64,000 bases of DNA, from assembly GCF_907177275.1 (NCBI RefSeq), contig NZ_CAJSLV010000070.1, positions 46,548-110,547 of the forward strand. The letters run 5' to 3'. Shown piece by piece: positions 17,339 through 26,660 of the stretch; position 1 is the stretch's first letter; each line of letters starts with the position of its first letter. The notes beneath the pieces were generated by a model. The model was not told the DNA's origin. It saw only the letters and a list, made by a program, of their open reading frames with translations, and made no database searches. The translations under genes were made by a program, and so were the position numbers. This DNA is from Actinacidiphila cocklensis. GTDB lineage: Bacteria; Actinomycetota; Actinomycetes; Streptomycetales; Streptomycetaceae.

Positions 17339-17992
17339 GGACACTACCTCCGAACTCGTCTCATTCCCGGTTCTTTCGGTGTGCGGCAAGCCCGTCGGCC
17401 GCCACGCCTCATCGAATGGCAACGTTGTCAACGCGTCTGACGGCCCGAAAGTAGCAGGACGCGGGCGTGCCGCCAAGGAGTCGGGAGCCGACGAGCGGGG
17501 GTTTATTTCCGGTCCTTGGGCTGGGGCGGGGTGATTGAGGTGTTGTCGGTGGTGGTCCGAGTGGTCCGAGTGGTCCGTGGGGTGGGACGCCTGCCGGCGC
17601 GGCCGTGCCGGGATCGGCCACGGCGCGGCCGCGCCGCCTCAGTCCGCCGAGTGGGTGGTGGTGCCGGGGTCGTCCGGCAGTGGGATCCAGCGGTGCGACC
17701 AGGCGATGATCGCTGACAGGGCGGGTTCCAGCGGGGCAGGGTTTCCCGGAGGCGACCGCTTACGTCCACGATCCCGCCGACGGCGGCCTGATAGCGCGAC
17801 GCCGCCTGCGAGTGAAGGAGGACGCACCGCTAGCAGTGCACCTGCACGGCATGCGGATGCTGTGGGTCCACAAGTCGAGCGGCCGCTTCACCCCGTTGGT
17901 GACAGCCTACGACTGGCGCTGACCGGCCCGGACCCACGCCCGCGGTAGGGTCCAGGCATCCGGACGGCATGATCCACAGGGGGAGATCCACT
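17339..17992. other. Gene-poor stretch with degenerate coding remnants
   Basis: No intact gene is evident in about 650 bases. The left part is the SGNH gene's promoter region, with a short palindrome CGTTGTCAACG at 17423-17433 that overlaps a minus-strand TTGACA. A GTGGTCCGA motif repeats three times around 17550-17576. On the minus strand a frame ending at 17639 reads LSAIIAWSHRWIPLPDDPG before its stop, and on the plus strand a frame ends at 17922 (separate entry). Both look like broken gene ends. Confidence 0.5.
17710..17922 (+). pseudogene. Possible 3' remnant of an unidentified gene
   Basis: A frame with no start codon but protein-like composition: FPEATAYVHDPADGGLIARR, RLRVKEDAPLAVHLHGMRML and WVHKSSGRFTPLVTAYDWR, ending in TGA at 17920. 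An in-frame TGA lies just upstream at 17707. I do not recognise the family; the varied residues and third-position GC suggest a true former C-terminus rather than chance. Confidence 0.3.
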
Positions 17993-18445
17993 ATGAGCAG
18001 CAAGAGCACGGGGCACGAGGGGTTCTCGGCCGAGGAGCGGGCCGCGATGAAGGAGCACGCGGCCGAGCTGAAGACGGCGGCCCGCCGCAGCGCGCGGGGC
18101 GCCGACAAGGCGGCGGAAGCCGAGCGCGACGTGGTGGAGAAGATCGCCGAGATGCAGGACTCCGACCGGATCATGGCCGAGCGCGTCCACGCCGTCATCA
18201 CCGCGAACGCGCCCTCCCTCGCCCCGAAGCTCTGGTACGGGATGCCCGCGTACGCGCGCGACGGCAAGGTCGTGTGCTTCTTCCAGAGCGCGGAGAAGTT
18301 CAAGGCGCGCTACGCGACCCTCGGCTTCAGCGACCAGGCGAACCTGGACGACGGCACGATGTGGCCGGCCGGCTTCGCCCTCACCGAGGTGACGCCCGAG
18401 GTGGAGCAGCGCATCGCGGCACTGGTGAAGCAGGCGGTGGCTTGA
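17993..18445 (+). CDS. DUF1801/YdhG-like protein
   Basis: A 150-residue protein. The first 70 residues are highly charged and helical (EERAAMKEHAAELKTAARRS), probably a coiled coil. The rest matches the DUF1801 fold: ITANAPSLAPKLWYGMPAYA, RDGKVVCFFQSAEKFKARYA, TLGFSDQANLDDGTMWPAGF. DUF1801 members include a Bacillus frataxin-like iron protein; whether that role holds here is unknown. ATG 17993 follows GGGGGAG. It converges with the downstream ATPase gene across 12 bases. Confidence 0.75.
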   Translation: MSSKSTGHEGFSAEERAAMKEHAAELKTAARRSARGADKAAEAERDVVEKIAEMQDSDRIMAERVHAVITANAPSLAPKLWYGMPAYARDGKVVCFFQSAEKFKARYATLGFSDQANLDDGTMWPAGFALTEVTPEVEQRIAALVKQAVA

Positions 18446-18457
18446 ACCGTACGGGTG

Positions 18458-18886
18458 TCAGCCGACCAGCGCCCAGACGAGCTTGCCGACTCCCTGGCGT
18501 GAACTGACGCCCCACCGCCGCTCGGTGAGCACATCCACCAGCGCGAGGCCGCGGCCGCCTTCGTCGTCGTCCGCGGCCCGCTGCATCTGCGGCAAGCGGT
18601 CGTTGGCGTCGTGCACCTCGATCCGGATGCCGTCGGGCGTCCGCTCCAACCTGGTCTCCACCAGGCGCCCCGCCGGCGTACGGGCGTACCGCACGGCGTT
18701 CGTGAGCAGCTCGGAGAGCACCAGCTCCGCCGGCTCGGTGAGGTGGTCGAGCCCCCACGCGCTGAGCGTGCCCCGCAGCTCGCGCCGCGCCCGCCCGACA
18801 GAGCGCCCACTGAGCGGCCACCGGGCCACGACTGCGTCCGGGCGGGTGTCGACGCCGACCTGACGGTCCGTCGCGGACTGTTCCAT
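18458..18886 (-). CDS. SpoIIAB/RsbW-like ATP-binding protein
   Basis: A 142-residue single HATPase_c (GHKL) domain. The N box is ELLTNAVRYA (about residues 60-70), the G1 box HDANDRLP, and the G2 box EGGRGLALV. An N-terminal WPLSGRSVGRARRELRG is typical of streptomycete anti-sigma-factor-like ATPases, which bind sigma factors or anti-anti-sigma proteins and may phosphorylate the latter on serine. It is divergent from the XRE regulator; such ATPases often sit beside WhiJ-type XRE and DUF397 genes. The partner sigma factor is not in the window. Confidence 0.85.
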   Translation of the reverse strand: MEQSATDRQVGVDTRPDAVVARWPLSGRSVGRARRELRGTLSAWGLDHLTEPAELVLSELLTNAVRYARTPAGRLVETRLERTPDGIRIEVHDANDRLPQMQRAADDDEGGRGLALVDVLTERRWGVSSRQGVGKLVWALVG

Positions 18887-18916
18887 GGGCTGCTCCTCCG
18901 TGCGTACTGCGGCACT

Positions 18917-18940
18917 CTGTGTGCCGGACTACGCACACAG
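18917..18940. promoter_or_regulatory. Perfect 8-8-8 palindrome between the ATPase and XRE genes
   Basis: CTGTGTGC, eight bases, GCACACAG: perfectly matched eight-base arms in the 125-base divergent gap. It lies 31 bases before the ATPase start. The XRE protein encoded next to it is the obvious candidate binder. Confidence 0.6.
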
Positions 18941-19011
18941 TGACGTGTCCGGGGATAGCCTTGACAGGAGGCTGCCCTCTCCATCGGGCACTGGAGGAAC
19001 GGGAGTTCCGC

Positions 19012-19845
19012 GTGAGCCGTGACCAAGACCCCGACCAGCCGGTGAGCCCGGCGGAGTTCTTCGGACGGGAGATCCAGCGACGCAGGGAGCTGATGGGCTT
19101 GACGCAGGCCAAACTCGGCGAGCAGATCGTGATGTCGCCACAGATGATCGCCCACTTCGAGGCGGCCCGCCGCAAGCCGCGCCTGGACGACGCGAAGCGC
19201 CTTGACCAGGCACTCTGTTCGGACGGCTTCTTCTTCCGCATGCGCCGAGCGCTGGATGACCGGCGGTTCGCCGACCACTTCGCCACTGCCGTGGAGTTGG
19301 AACAGCTCGCCACCGTGATCAAGTGCTTCGCACCGAGCCTGGTGCCCGGACTCCTGCAGACCGAGGACTACGCGAAGGCGGTGTTCCGGGCCGGGGCCGT
19401 GAACCCTACTGGGCGCGATGTAGAGAAGCTCGTGGCCAACCGGCTGGAGCGCGCCAAGATCCTGGACGGGCAGGGCGGCCCCTGTATGTGGGCGCTCCTG
19501 GACGAGCACGTCCTGCGGCGCCCCGTGGGCGGTCCGGCAACCATGGCCCGACAACTGCGTCATATCGCGGGACTCATCCGGCGTGGACGCGTCCGTACGC
19601 ACGTCGTTCCGTTCTCGGCCGGAGCGCACGCTCTGCTGGAGAGCATGCTCGTCCTCATGTGCTTCGCCGACGCCCCGCCGGTGGCGTACGTTGAGGGAGT
19701 CCAGACCGGCCGGGTTCTGGACGATCCAGCGGTAGTCGACAAGTGCAGCTCTGCCTATGATCTCGCTCTGGGGGACGCCCTGTCGGCGGAAGACTCGCTG
19801 GCTCTCATCGAGGAAGTGGCGGACACATATGACCGGGACTGTTGA
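19012..19845 (+). CDS. XRE-family regulator, Scr1/WhiJ type (DUF5753)
   Basis: A 277-residue protein. The N-terminal helix-turn-helix (about residues 14-65) reads EIQRRRELMGLTQAKLGEQI with recognition helix MSPQMIAHFEAARR. The DUF5753 effector domain follows (about residues 100-270), with FAPSLVPGLLQTEDYAKAVF, ALLDEHVLRRPVGG and VPFSAGAHALLESMLVLM. The GTG at 19012 follows GGAGGAACGGGAG. The next gene, DUF397, starts inside its 3' end. In Streptomyces such pairs (WhiJ with DUF397 partners) affect development and antibiotic production, with the small protein thought to modulate the DNA-binding one. Confidence 0.9.
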   Translation: MSRDQDPDQPVSPAEFFGREIQRRRELMGLTQAKLGEQIVMSPQMIAHFEAARRKPRLDDAKRLDQALCSDGFFFRMRRALDDRRFADHFATAVELEQLATVIKCFAPSLVPGLLQTEDYAKAVFRAGAVNPTGRDVEKLVANRLERAKILDGQGGPCMWALLDEHVLRRPVGGPATMARQLRHIAGLIRRGRVRTHVVPFSAGAHALLESMLVLMCFADAPPVAYVEGVQTGRVLDDPAVVDKCSSAYDLALGDALSAEDSLALIEEVADTYDRDC

Positions 19846-20047
19846 GCACGACCTCAGCGTTGTGCGCTGGCGCAAGTCGAGCTACAGCGGCGCCAGCAAC
19901 GGCGACTGCGTCGAGGTCGCGGACGGCATCGTCGGCGCCGTGCCCGTGCGGGACAGCAAGGACCCGCAGGGTCCGGCCCTGGTTTTCCCGGCCGCAGCCT
20001 GGGCAGCATTCCTCGCCGATGTGAAGGCGGGCCGCTTCGCGGCCTGA
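19829..20047 (+). CDS. DUF397 protein, first copy
   Basis: A 72-residue DUF397 protein: WRKSSYSGASNGDCVEVADG, VPVRDSKDPQGPALVFPAAA and WAAFLADVKAGRF. ATG 19829 overlaps the end of the XRE gene by 17 bases, implying coupled translation. It likely acts as the small partner of that regulator. A close paralogue follows 26 bases downstream. Confidence 0.9.
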   Translation: MTGTVEHDLSVVRWRKSSYSGASNGDCVEVADGIVGAVPVRDSKDPQGPALVFPAAAWAAFLADVKAGRFAA

Positions 20048-20073
20048 CGACCGTGCGTAGGACAAGGAGGGCC

Positions 20074-20295
20074 ATGACCTCTTGGCACATCCCTGATGCG
20101 TCCGCGCTGACGACGTGGCGCAAGTCGAGCTACAGCGGCGGGGACAACGGCAGCTGCGTGGAGGTCGCGGACGGCGTCCCCGGGGTCATGCCCGTGCGGG
20201 ACAGCAAGGATCCCCAGGGTCCGGCCCTGGTCTTCCCCGCTGCGGCGTGGGCCGCATTCGTGGCTGACGTCAAGGCGGGCCGCTTCGCGGCGTAG
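20074..20295 (+). CDS. DUF397 protein, second copy
   Basis: A 73-residue paralogue of the preceding gene: WRKSSYSGGDNGSCVEVADG and the identical VRDSKDPQGPALVFPAAAWA, ending DVKAGRFAA. Most differences are silent or conservative, so this is a tandem duplication under selection. It has its own strong ribosome site, AAGGAGG at 20064-20070. The N-terminal 12 residues differ from copy one, which may change partner choice. Confidence 0.9.
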   Translation: MTSWHIPDASALTTWRKSSYSGGDNGSCVEVADGVPGVMPVRDSKDPQGPALVFPAAAWAAFVADVKAGRFAA

Positions 20296-20299
20296 AGGG

Positions 20300-22042
20300 T
20301 CAGCGCGGGGTGTTCCAGAGGCGCACGTTCTGCGTGTCGCCGCTGGCGAGCCGCGTGCCGTCGGGACTGAAGACGACCGAGTGGGCCTCGCCGGACGAGC
20401 CGTGCCAGGTGGCCGTGGTGGTCGCGCTCGGGACATCCCAGAGCGCGACCTGGCGCCGTGAGCTGCCGGTGGCCAGCCTCGTGCCGTCGGGGGCGAATGC
20501 CAGGGACCTGATCCGGCCGCCGACGCCGTTCCAGGCGGGGACCGGGGACTGCGTGGCGACCTCCCACATCCGCACCCCGGAGTTGCCCGCGGCGGCAGCC
20601 AGCCGCGTACCGTCGGGGCTGAACGCGAGCGCGTGGATTCGGCCGTCGCCGCTGGGCCACTCGGCGACCGTCCCGCCCGCGGCGACATCCCACAGCCGGA
20701 CGACCTTGTTGTTGCCGCCGGTTGCCAGGAGCCTGCCGTCGGGGCTGAAGGCCACCGCGTGGACGCAGCGGGTGTGCCCGCTCAACTCGGCGGTCGTGCC
20801 GCCCGATGCGGTGTCCCACAGCCGGACCGCCCCGTCGTCGCCCCCGCTGGCCAGCGTCCTGCCGTCCGGGCTGAACGCCAGCGTGCGGACCCAGCTGCGG
20901 TGGCCGGTCAGCGTCCTGGCGAAGGGGCGCCCCGCGGAGAGGTCCCACAGCCGTACGGTCTTGTCGTCGCCCGCGCTGGCCAGGGTCGTGCCGTCCGGGG
21001 CGAAGGCGAGTGCGCGGATCCAGCCCCTGTGGCCGTCCAGCGCGGTGCTGGTGACGCGGCCGGCGGCGAGCGCCCACAGCCGTACGGTCTTGTCGTCCCC
21101 GGCACTGGCCAGCGTCCTGTCGTCCGGGCTGAAGGCCACGGCCCTGACCAGGTCGGTGTGTCCCTCCAGCGCCTCGGGGTCGGAGATCCAGGTGACCGGG
21201 GGCCGTTCGCGGACGACCGCAGGCGCCGCCGGAACCGCGTCGCGCGGCACGTCGAGCAGGGCCAGCGCCTGGGCGGGCGCCGGGCGCCGGCCGGGGTCCT
21301 TCTGCAGCAGTTGGGTGATCAGCGGGGCGAGCCGGCCTGAACGCCGGGGCGGCTCGGCCTCGTCGTGGACCACCGAGGTCACCACGTCCGGCCGGAAGGG
21401 CAGTTCGCCCTCCAGCGCCTCGTACAGCGTCACGCCGAGCGAGAACAGGTCGCCCGCACCGCCCGCCTCGGCTCCGCCGATCCGCTCCGGCGCGACGAAC
21501 CCGGGCGTGCCGACGAGCACGCCGACCGACGCCAGGGTGCCGTCCGCGCCCCGCGCGGCGATCCCGAAGTCCGTGAGCAGCACATCGCCGTTGCCCACGA
21601 GGATGACGGCGGCCGGCGTGATGTTGCGGTGGACGACGTCGGCCGTATAGGCGGCGGCGAGCACTTTGAGGACGGCCCTGGCCACGTCGGCCGCCCGGTC
21701 CACCGACAGCGGCCCGTGCGCGGCGAGGTGCTCGCGCAGCGAGCGCCCGTCGACCAGTTGCATGACCGTCCACGGTGCGTCGTCGTCGAGGACGGCGTCG
21801 TAGACGGCGACGACGTGCGGGTGGTCGCGCAGCCGCGCGGCGTTGCGGGCTTGCTGTGCCACCCGGGCGAACACCTCGGCGCGGTCGGATGTGGCGGGGA
21901 GCAGGAAGCGCTTGACCGCCACGTCGATCCGCAGGTGCTCGTCGTGCGCCCGCCACACCTCGCCCGCCGCGTCCGCCCCGAGCCATACGACCAGCCGGTA
22001 GCGGCCGCCGACCACCCGGCCCGGCTCCACCTGATCCGCCAC
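20300..22042 (-). CDS. Predicted Ser/Thr pseudokinase with seven WD40 repeats
   Basis: A 580-residue soluble protein. Residues 13-265 have a protein-kinase fold with VAVK (Lys44) and TDFG (158-160), but the catalytic loop reads VVHRNITPAAV instead of HRDxKPxN: Asp140 is Asn (codon 21625-21623), and the following Lys and Asn are Thr and Ala. The glycine loop is also degraded (LGADAAGEVW). Residues 291-580 hold seven WD40 blades, each with LAFSPDGTRLA- and VRLWD-like motifs, enough for a full propeller. There is no transmembrane helix, unlike PknB receptors. I infer a scaffold or sensor with weak or no phosphotransfer. The GTG at 22042 follows GGGGGGACGAGGG; a start 34 codons upstream is possible. 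It ends four bases from the convergent DUF397 gene. Confidence 0.85.
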   Translation of the reverse strand: MADQVEPGRVVGGRYRLVVWLGADAAGEVWRAHDEHLRIDVAVKRFLLPATSDRAEVFARVAQQARNAARLRDHPHVVAVYDAVLDDDAPWTVMQLVDGRSLREHLAAHGPLSVDRAADVARAVLKVLAAAYTADVVHRNITPAAVILVGNGDVLLTDFGIAARGADGTLASVGVLVGTPGFVAPERIGGAEAGGAGDLFSLGVTLYEALEGELPFRPDVVTSVVHDEAEPPRRSGRLAPLITQLLQKDPGRRPAPAQALALLDVPRDAVPAAPAVVRERPPVTWISDPEALEGHTDLVRAVAFSPDDRTLASAGDDKTVRLWALAAGRVTSTALDGHRGWIRALAFAPDGTTLASAGDDKTVRLWDLSAGRPFARTLTGHRSWVRTLAFSPDGRTLASGGDDGAVRLWDTASGGTTAELSGHTRCVHAVAFSPDGRLLATGGNNKVVRLWDVAAGGTVAEWPSGDGRIHALAFSPDGTRLAAAAGNSGVRMWEVATQSPVPAWNGVGGRIRSLAFAPDGTRLATGSSRRQVALWDVPSATTTATWHGSSGEAHSVVFSPDGTRLASGDTQNVRLWNTPR

Positions 22043-22264
22043 GTTCCCTCGTCCCCCCACCGCAGTTGTCTCCCGCACCAGCAGCGTAGGGACCGCGGCC
22101 GCCGAACCGCCGTGCCCTGAAGGGGTTGTGACCATCACGCGACACACCCGCGCGACGGGGCCGCCCGCCGTTCTCCCGGCGGCCACCTGCATCGCCGCGG
22201 GGGCGTTGTCAGTGGCCGGCCGTAGGGTCGCAGGTGACGAGGGACCGTACCGCCGGGAGGCACC

Positions 22265-22837
22265 ATGACCACGCTGGAGAATCGACCGCACACCGCCCTG
22301 CTCGTGATCGACGTCCAGAACGGCGTCGTGGCCGGGGCACACGACCGGGACACCGTCGTGGGCAACATCGCCGTCCTCGTCGACCGGGCGCGGGCCGAGG
22401 GCGCCCCCGTCGTGTGGGTGCAGCACAACAGCGACCAGCTGGTCAGCGGCACCGAGAGCTGGCATTACGTTCCGGAGCTGGTGCGGGCGGAGGCCGAGGC
22501 GCTGGTGCAGAAGACCTACCCCGACTCCTTCGAGGCGACCGACCTGGAGTCCGTCCTCGCCGGAGCGGGCATCGGCCGGCTGGTGGTCGCCGGCGCCCAG
22601 ACCGACGAGTGCGTCCGGTCGACGCTGCATGGCGCGATCACCCGCGGCTACGACGTGACGCTGGTCGAGGACGCCCACACCACCGAGGACCTGACGTCCT
22701 TCGGCGCCCCGCCGCCGGACAAGGTCATCACCCACACCAACCTCTACTGGCGCTACCACACCGCCCCCGGGCGGCAGGCGGGCACGGTGACCACCGCCGA
22801 CGCCGAGTTCGGCCCTGCGGCCAAGCCAGAGGAGTAG
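22265..22837 (+). CDS. Isochorismatase-fold cysteine hydrolase
   Basis: A 190-residue enzyme with the complete triad of cysteine hydrolases in this fold: Asp in LLVIDVQNG, Lys in LVQKTYPDSF, Cys in AGAQTDECVRSTL. The cis-peptide region VAGAQ is normal. Members hydrolyse amides such as nicotinamide, N-carbamoylsarcosine or ureidoacrylate; the exact substrate is not evident. ATG 22265 follows CCGGGAGGCACC. It faces the next gene tail to tail with six bases between stop codons. Confidence 0.88.
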   Translation: MTTLENRPHTALLVIDVQNGVVAGAHDRDTVVGNIAVLVDRARAEGAPVVWVQHNSDQLVSGTESWHYVPELVRAEAEALVQKTYPDSFEATDLESVLAGAGIGRLVVAGAQTDECVRSTLHGAITRGYDVTLVEDAHTTEDLTSFGAPPPDKVITHTNLYWRYHTAPGRQAGTVTTADAEFGPAAKPEE

Positions 22838-22843
22838 GGGGAG

Positions 22844-23854
22844 TCACCCGGCCGCACCCAGGACCTGGTCGACGCGCTTCATCATCTCGTCGTGCACGGA
22901 CTTGGCCGCCCGGAAGTCTGCGGGGTGGGCCGCGATCCACTTCTGCTGGAAGCCGGCCTCCGCGGCCAGCCACACGTCGGTCAGATGCGTCTGCTGCTTG
23001 CAGGCCGCGTCGGCCGCTGCCATGGCCGACTCGGCGGGGGAGACGGTCGGCGCCCCGGCGTCGAAGCCGGGATTCCCCAAGGGGTCGGTGAAGGTGTAGC
23101 CCTTGGCGGCAAGGCACTTCGACCAGGCCGTGCGGGCGGCGACGACCGCGGGGTCCTGCTGCGACTGCTCGAAGGAGGTCGAGGCCAGCGCCCGCACGGC
23201 CTCCGTGTCGTCGCCCGTCGCCCCCTGCACGGTGAAGGTGGCGTCGCCCGCGCTCAGGCAGCCGTTGGGCGGTATTGGCTGCCCGGAGGCAGTGCGCAGC
23301 GCGGGCTTGCCTTTCGGGTCGGTGCCGAAGCGGACCTCCTGCTCCGCGGGGCTCTCCTTGCCCAGGCCGTGGTCGTCGGCCTCGTCCTGCGGCACCGCGG
23401 TGCCGCTCGCGGCGGACACCAGGTGGTAGCCGTAGCGGGCGGCGACGGCCACGTCGGTGACGCCGTATCGGCGCTTGTTCTCGTAGAGCCCGAAGTCTCC
23501 CAGGTGGTTGCGGGCGGTGCGCACGGCCACCGCCTTGTCGGCGGCGGCGTCGTAGCGGTAGCCGAAGCTGCGCATGCACCGGCCGGCGAGCACGCTGCGT
23601 GAGTGGTCCAGCCGGTCGCGCTCGGGGACGGTCAGCGCGTACGCGTCCACCGGCAGGGCGATCTGGTCGTGCGTCGGCCCGCCGCGGAGCGTGGCGAAAG
23701 CCCCGGCCGCGGGTTTCACGGCAGCGGTGGTGGTGGTGCCGCCGCTGCCCTGCCCCGAGCCGCAGCCGGCCACCGACGCCGCCACTGCCGCCGTCATCGC
23801 AGTGGCGGCGACGGCGAGGCGGCCGCGCCGACCGGAAGGGGAACTGCCGTACAT
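22844..23854 (-). CDS. Putative lipoprotein, unknown
   Basis: A 336-residue exported protein. The signal sequence (RRGRLAVAATAMTAAVAASV) ends in the lipobox VAGC, followed by GSGQGSGGTTTT. The body is helical with cysteine motifs CMRSFGYRYD and KCLAAKGYTF, plus GCLSAGD and AACKQQT, a pattern seen in streptomycete lipoproteins of unknown role. ATG 23854 follows AAAGGACGTCC. No transport or enzyme motif is visible. The next gene upstream (small secreted protein) has the same orientation but is 106 bases away. Confidence 0.7.
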   Translation of the reverse strand: MYGSSPSGRRGRLAVAATAMTAAVAASVAGCGSGQGSGGTTTTAAVKPAAGAFATLRGGPTHDQIALPVDAYALTVPERDRLDHSRSVLAGRCMRSFGYRYDAAADKAVAVRTARNHLGDFGLYENKRRYGVTDVAVAARYGYHLVSAASGTAVPQDEADDHGLGKESPAEQEVRFGTDPKGKPALRTASGQPIPPNGCLSAGDATFTVQGATGDDTEAVRALASTSFEQSQQDPAVVAARTAWSKCLAAKGYTFTDPLGNPGFDAGAPTVSPAESAMAAADAACKQQTHLTDVWLAAEAGFQQKWIAAHPADFRAAKSVHDEMMKRVDQVLGAAG

Positions 23855-23960
23855 GGACGTCCTTTGCCGCTGGAGGGTGGTGCGGCCGTCCCGGGCGGTG
23901 ACGACGCTCACCGCGCCTGGGACGGCCGCACCCGCGAGGTGTGTCTGCCCGGGCGTCCGG

Positions 23961-24431
23961 TCAGACAACGAAGGAGTAGGCGGCCTTGTTGGTGTAGGCG
24001 AGCTTCCCGACCTGCCCGTGGGACTCGTGGTCGGAGTTCCCCGCGTAGCTGTAGCCGGCGTAGACGGTGCAGGAGTTGGGGGCGTAGGTGCTGCATGCGA
24101 GGGCTTGCGCCATGTGGTAGACGGCCGTGTTCTCACCGGTGCCCGACGAGCCGAAGTAGTAGCCGGTGAGGTCCTGGCTCGAACTGCTTGTGGACCAGAT
24201 GGCGTACGTGCTCCCGACGCTCGGGCCGGCGAAGAAGCACGCCCTCTTCCCGGTCGCCTGGCAGCGCGCCGACGTGCCGTTCGCGCCGATGGCCGCCGTC
24301 AGGACCATCGGCCTGACGACGCTCGGCTTCGCCGACGAAGGGGCCGCCGCCTGGGCGGGCGCGGTGATCGCGACCGGGGCGATCACCGCCGCCGCACCGA
24401 CCAGGACACTTGCCACACGACGATTCAGCAT
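23961..24431 (-). CDS. Small secreted protein, unknown
   Basis: A 156-residue exported protein. The signal peptide MLNRRVASVLVGAAAVIAPV is cleaved near APAQAAA (about residue 29). The mature part has four cysteines (ARCQA, RACFF, LACST, NSCTV), likely two disulfides, and Ser/Tyr/Gly-rich beta-type sequence (TGYYFGSSGTGENTAVYHMA). ATG 24431 follows GGACGGAG. The upstream region holds several palindromes, so expression may be tightly controlled. I do not recognise the family. Confidence 0.75.
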   Translation of the reverse strand: MLNRRVASVLVGAAAVIAPVAITAPAQAAAPSSAKPSVVRPMVLTAAIGANGTSARCQATGKRACFFAGPSVGSTYAIWSTSSSSQDLTGYYFGSSGTGENTAVYHMAQALACSTYAPNSCTVYAGYSYAGNSDHESHGQVGKLAYTNKAAYSFVV

Positions 24432-24476
24432 GGGGTTCTCCGTCCGTACAGATCCTATGAGGATCAAAATGACTAA

Positions 24477-24496
24477 GCTGCATGTTCGAATGCAGC
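24477..24496. promoter_or_regulatory. 7-6-7 perfect palindrome upstream of small secreted protein
   Basis: GCTGCAT, six bases, ATGCAGC: perfect seven-base arms, 46 bases before the start at 24431, a position overlapping or flanking its promoter. It may be an operator. Confidence 0.45.
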
Positions 24497-24621
24497 GAAT
24501 CGCCGGAAAATCTTCATCGTCCGACGTCAGGCTCCGTCCGGTCGAACTCAGGGGAAATATTCGACCCGCGGCAGGGAGATCATGACCACTGTCCGGATCA
24601 AAAGGGAACCAGCGGGAAGCG

Positions 24622-24635
24622 GTGACGCAGGTCAC
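24622..24635. promoter_or_regulatory. Crp-like site GTGAC-N4-GTCAC
   Basis: GTGACGCAGGTCAC has five-base perfect arms. It fits the Crp/Fnr-type consensus TGTGA-N6-TCACA in nine of ten positions when flanked as GGTGA...TCACA, and the streptomycete Crp pattern GTG-N6-GNCAC loosely. It is about 190 bases upstream of the secreted protein gene. Confidence 0.4.
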
Positions 24636-24669
24636 AGTCGGACCGCGTCACATGTGAGGCGCGAAGCTT

Positions 24670-24684
24670 TTCCGGCAAGCGGAA
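24670..24684. promoter_or_regulatory. TTYCG-N5-CGGAA motif, copy 2
   Basis: TTCCGGCAAGCGGAA: perfect TTCCG/CGGAA arms. Same spacing and near-identical arms as the allantoin operator candidate at 2660. Confidence 0.4.
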
Positions 24685-24726
24685 CGACCCCGTTTCCGGG
24701 GTGCGCCTGTGCGGGCGTGAGAGCGC

Positions 24727-24741
24727 TTTCGGAAAGCGGAA
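24727..24741. promoter_or_regulatory. TTYCG-N5-CGGAA motif, copy 3
   Basis: TTTCGGAAAGCGGAA, overlapping a perfect 7-1-7 palindrome CGCTTTCGGAAAGCG at 24724-24738. It lies 57 bases (start to start) from copy 2. Confidence 0.4.
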
Positions 24742-24801
24742 TCCGCGGCTGGTTTCCGGCTACGCGCGTACCGCCCACCCGGCGGGGCGGGCGGTGACGG
24801 A

Positions 24802-24812
24802 TGTGACAAGCG

Positions 24813-24817
<5 letters not shown>
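24802..24817. promoter_or_regulatory. Consensus Crp-like site at the iolD stop codon
   Basis: TGTGACAAGCGTCACA matches TGTGA-N6-TCACA at every fixed position. It overlaps the iolD stop codon (24813-24815), so it could also be a small operon-end hairpin. Confidence 0.45.

Positions 24818-26656
<1,839 letters not shown>

Positions 26657-26660
<4 letters not shown>

Larger units (their letters stand above)
24432..24812. other. Gene-free region dense in palindromic sites
   Basis: About 380 bases between the secreted protein start and the iolD stop. No convincing gene is seen; an open frame at 24582-24797 has Arg/Gly-rich shadow-like composition. The region holds a 7-6-7 palindrome, two Crp-like sites, and two copies of the TTYCG-N5-CGGAA motif (separate entries). 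Near 24743 there is a further GCGGAATCCGC palindrome. Confidence 0.6.

Noticed and set aside
15476..17440. Long plus-strand open frame opposite the SGNH hydrolase
   Set aside because: Gly/Arg/Val-rich shadow composition with no domain; the minus strand encodes a clear signal peptide and catalytic blocks.
17550..17576. Threefold GTGGTCCGA repeat considered as a CRISPR or iteron array
   Set aside because: Units are contiguous nine-mers with no spacers and only three copies; simple sequence slippage is enough.
24582..24797. Short plus-strand open frame in the 24.4-24.8 kb gap
   Set aside because: Arg/Gly-rich, no ribosome site, and its bases are taken up by palindromes; kept as non-coding.
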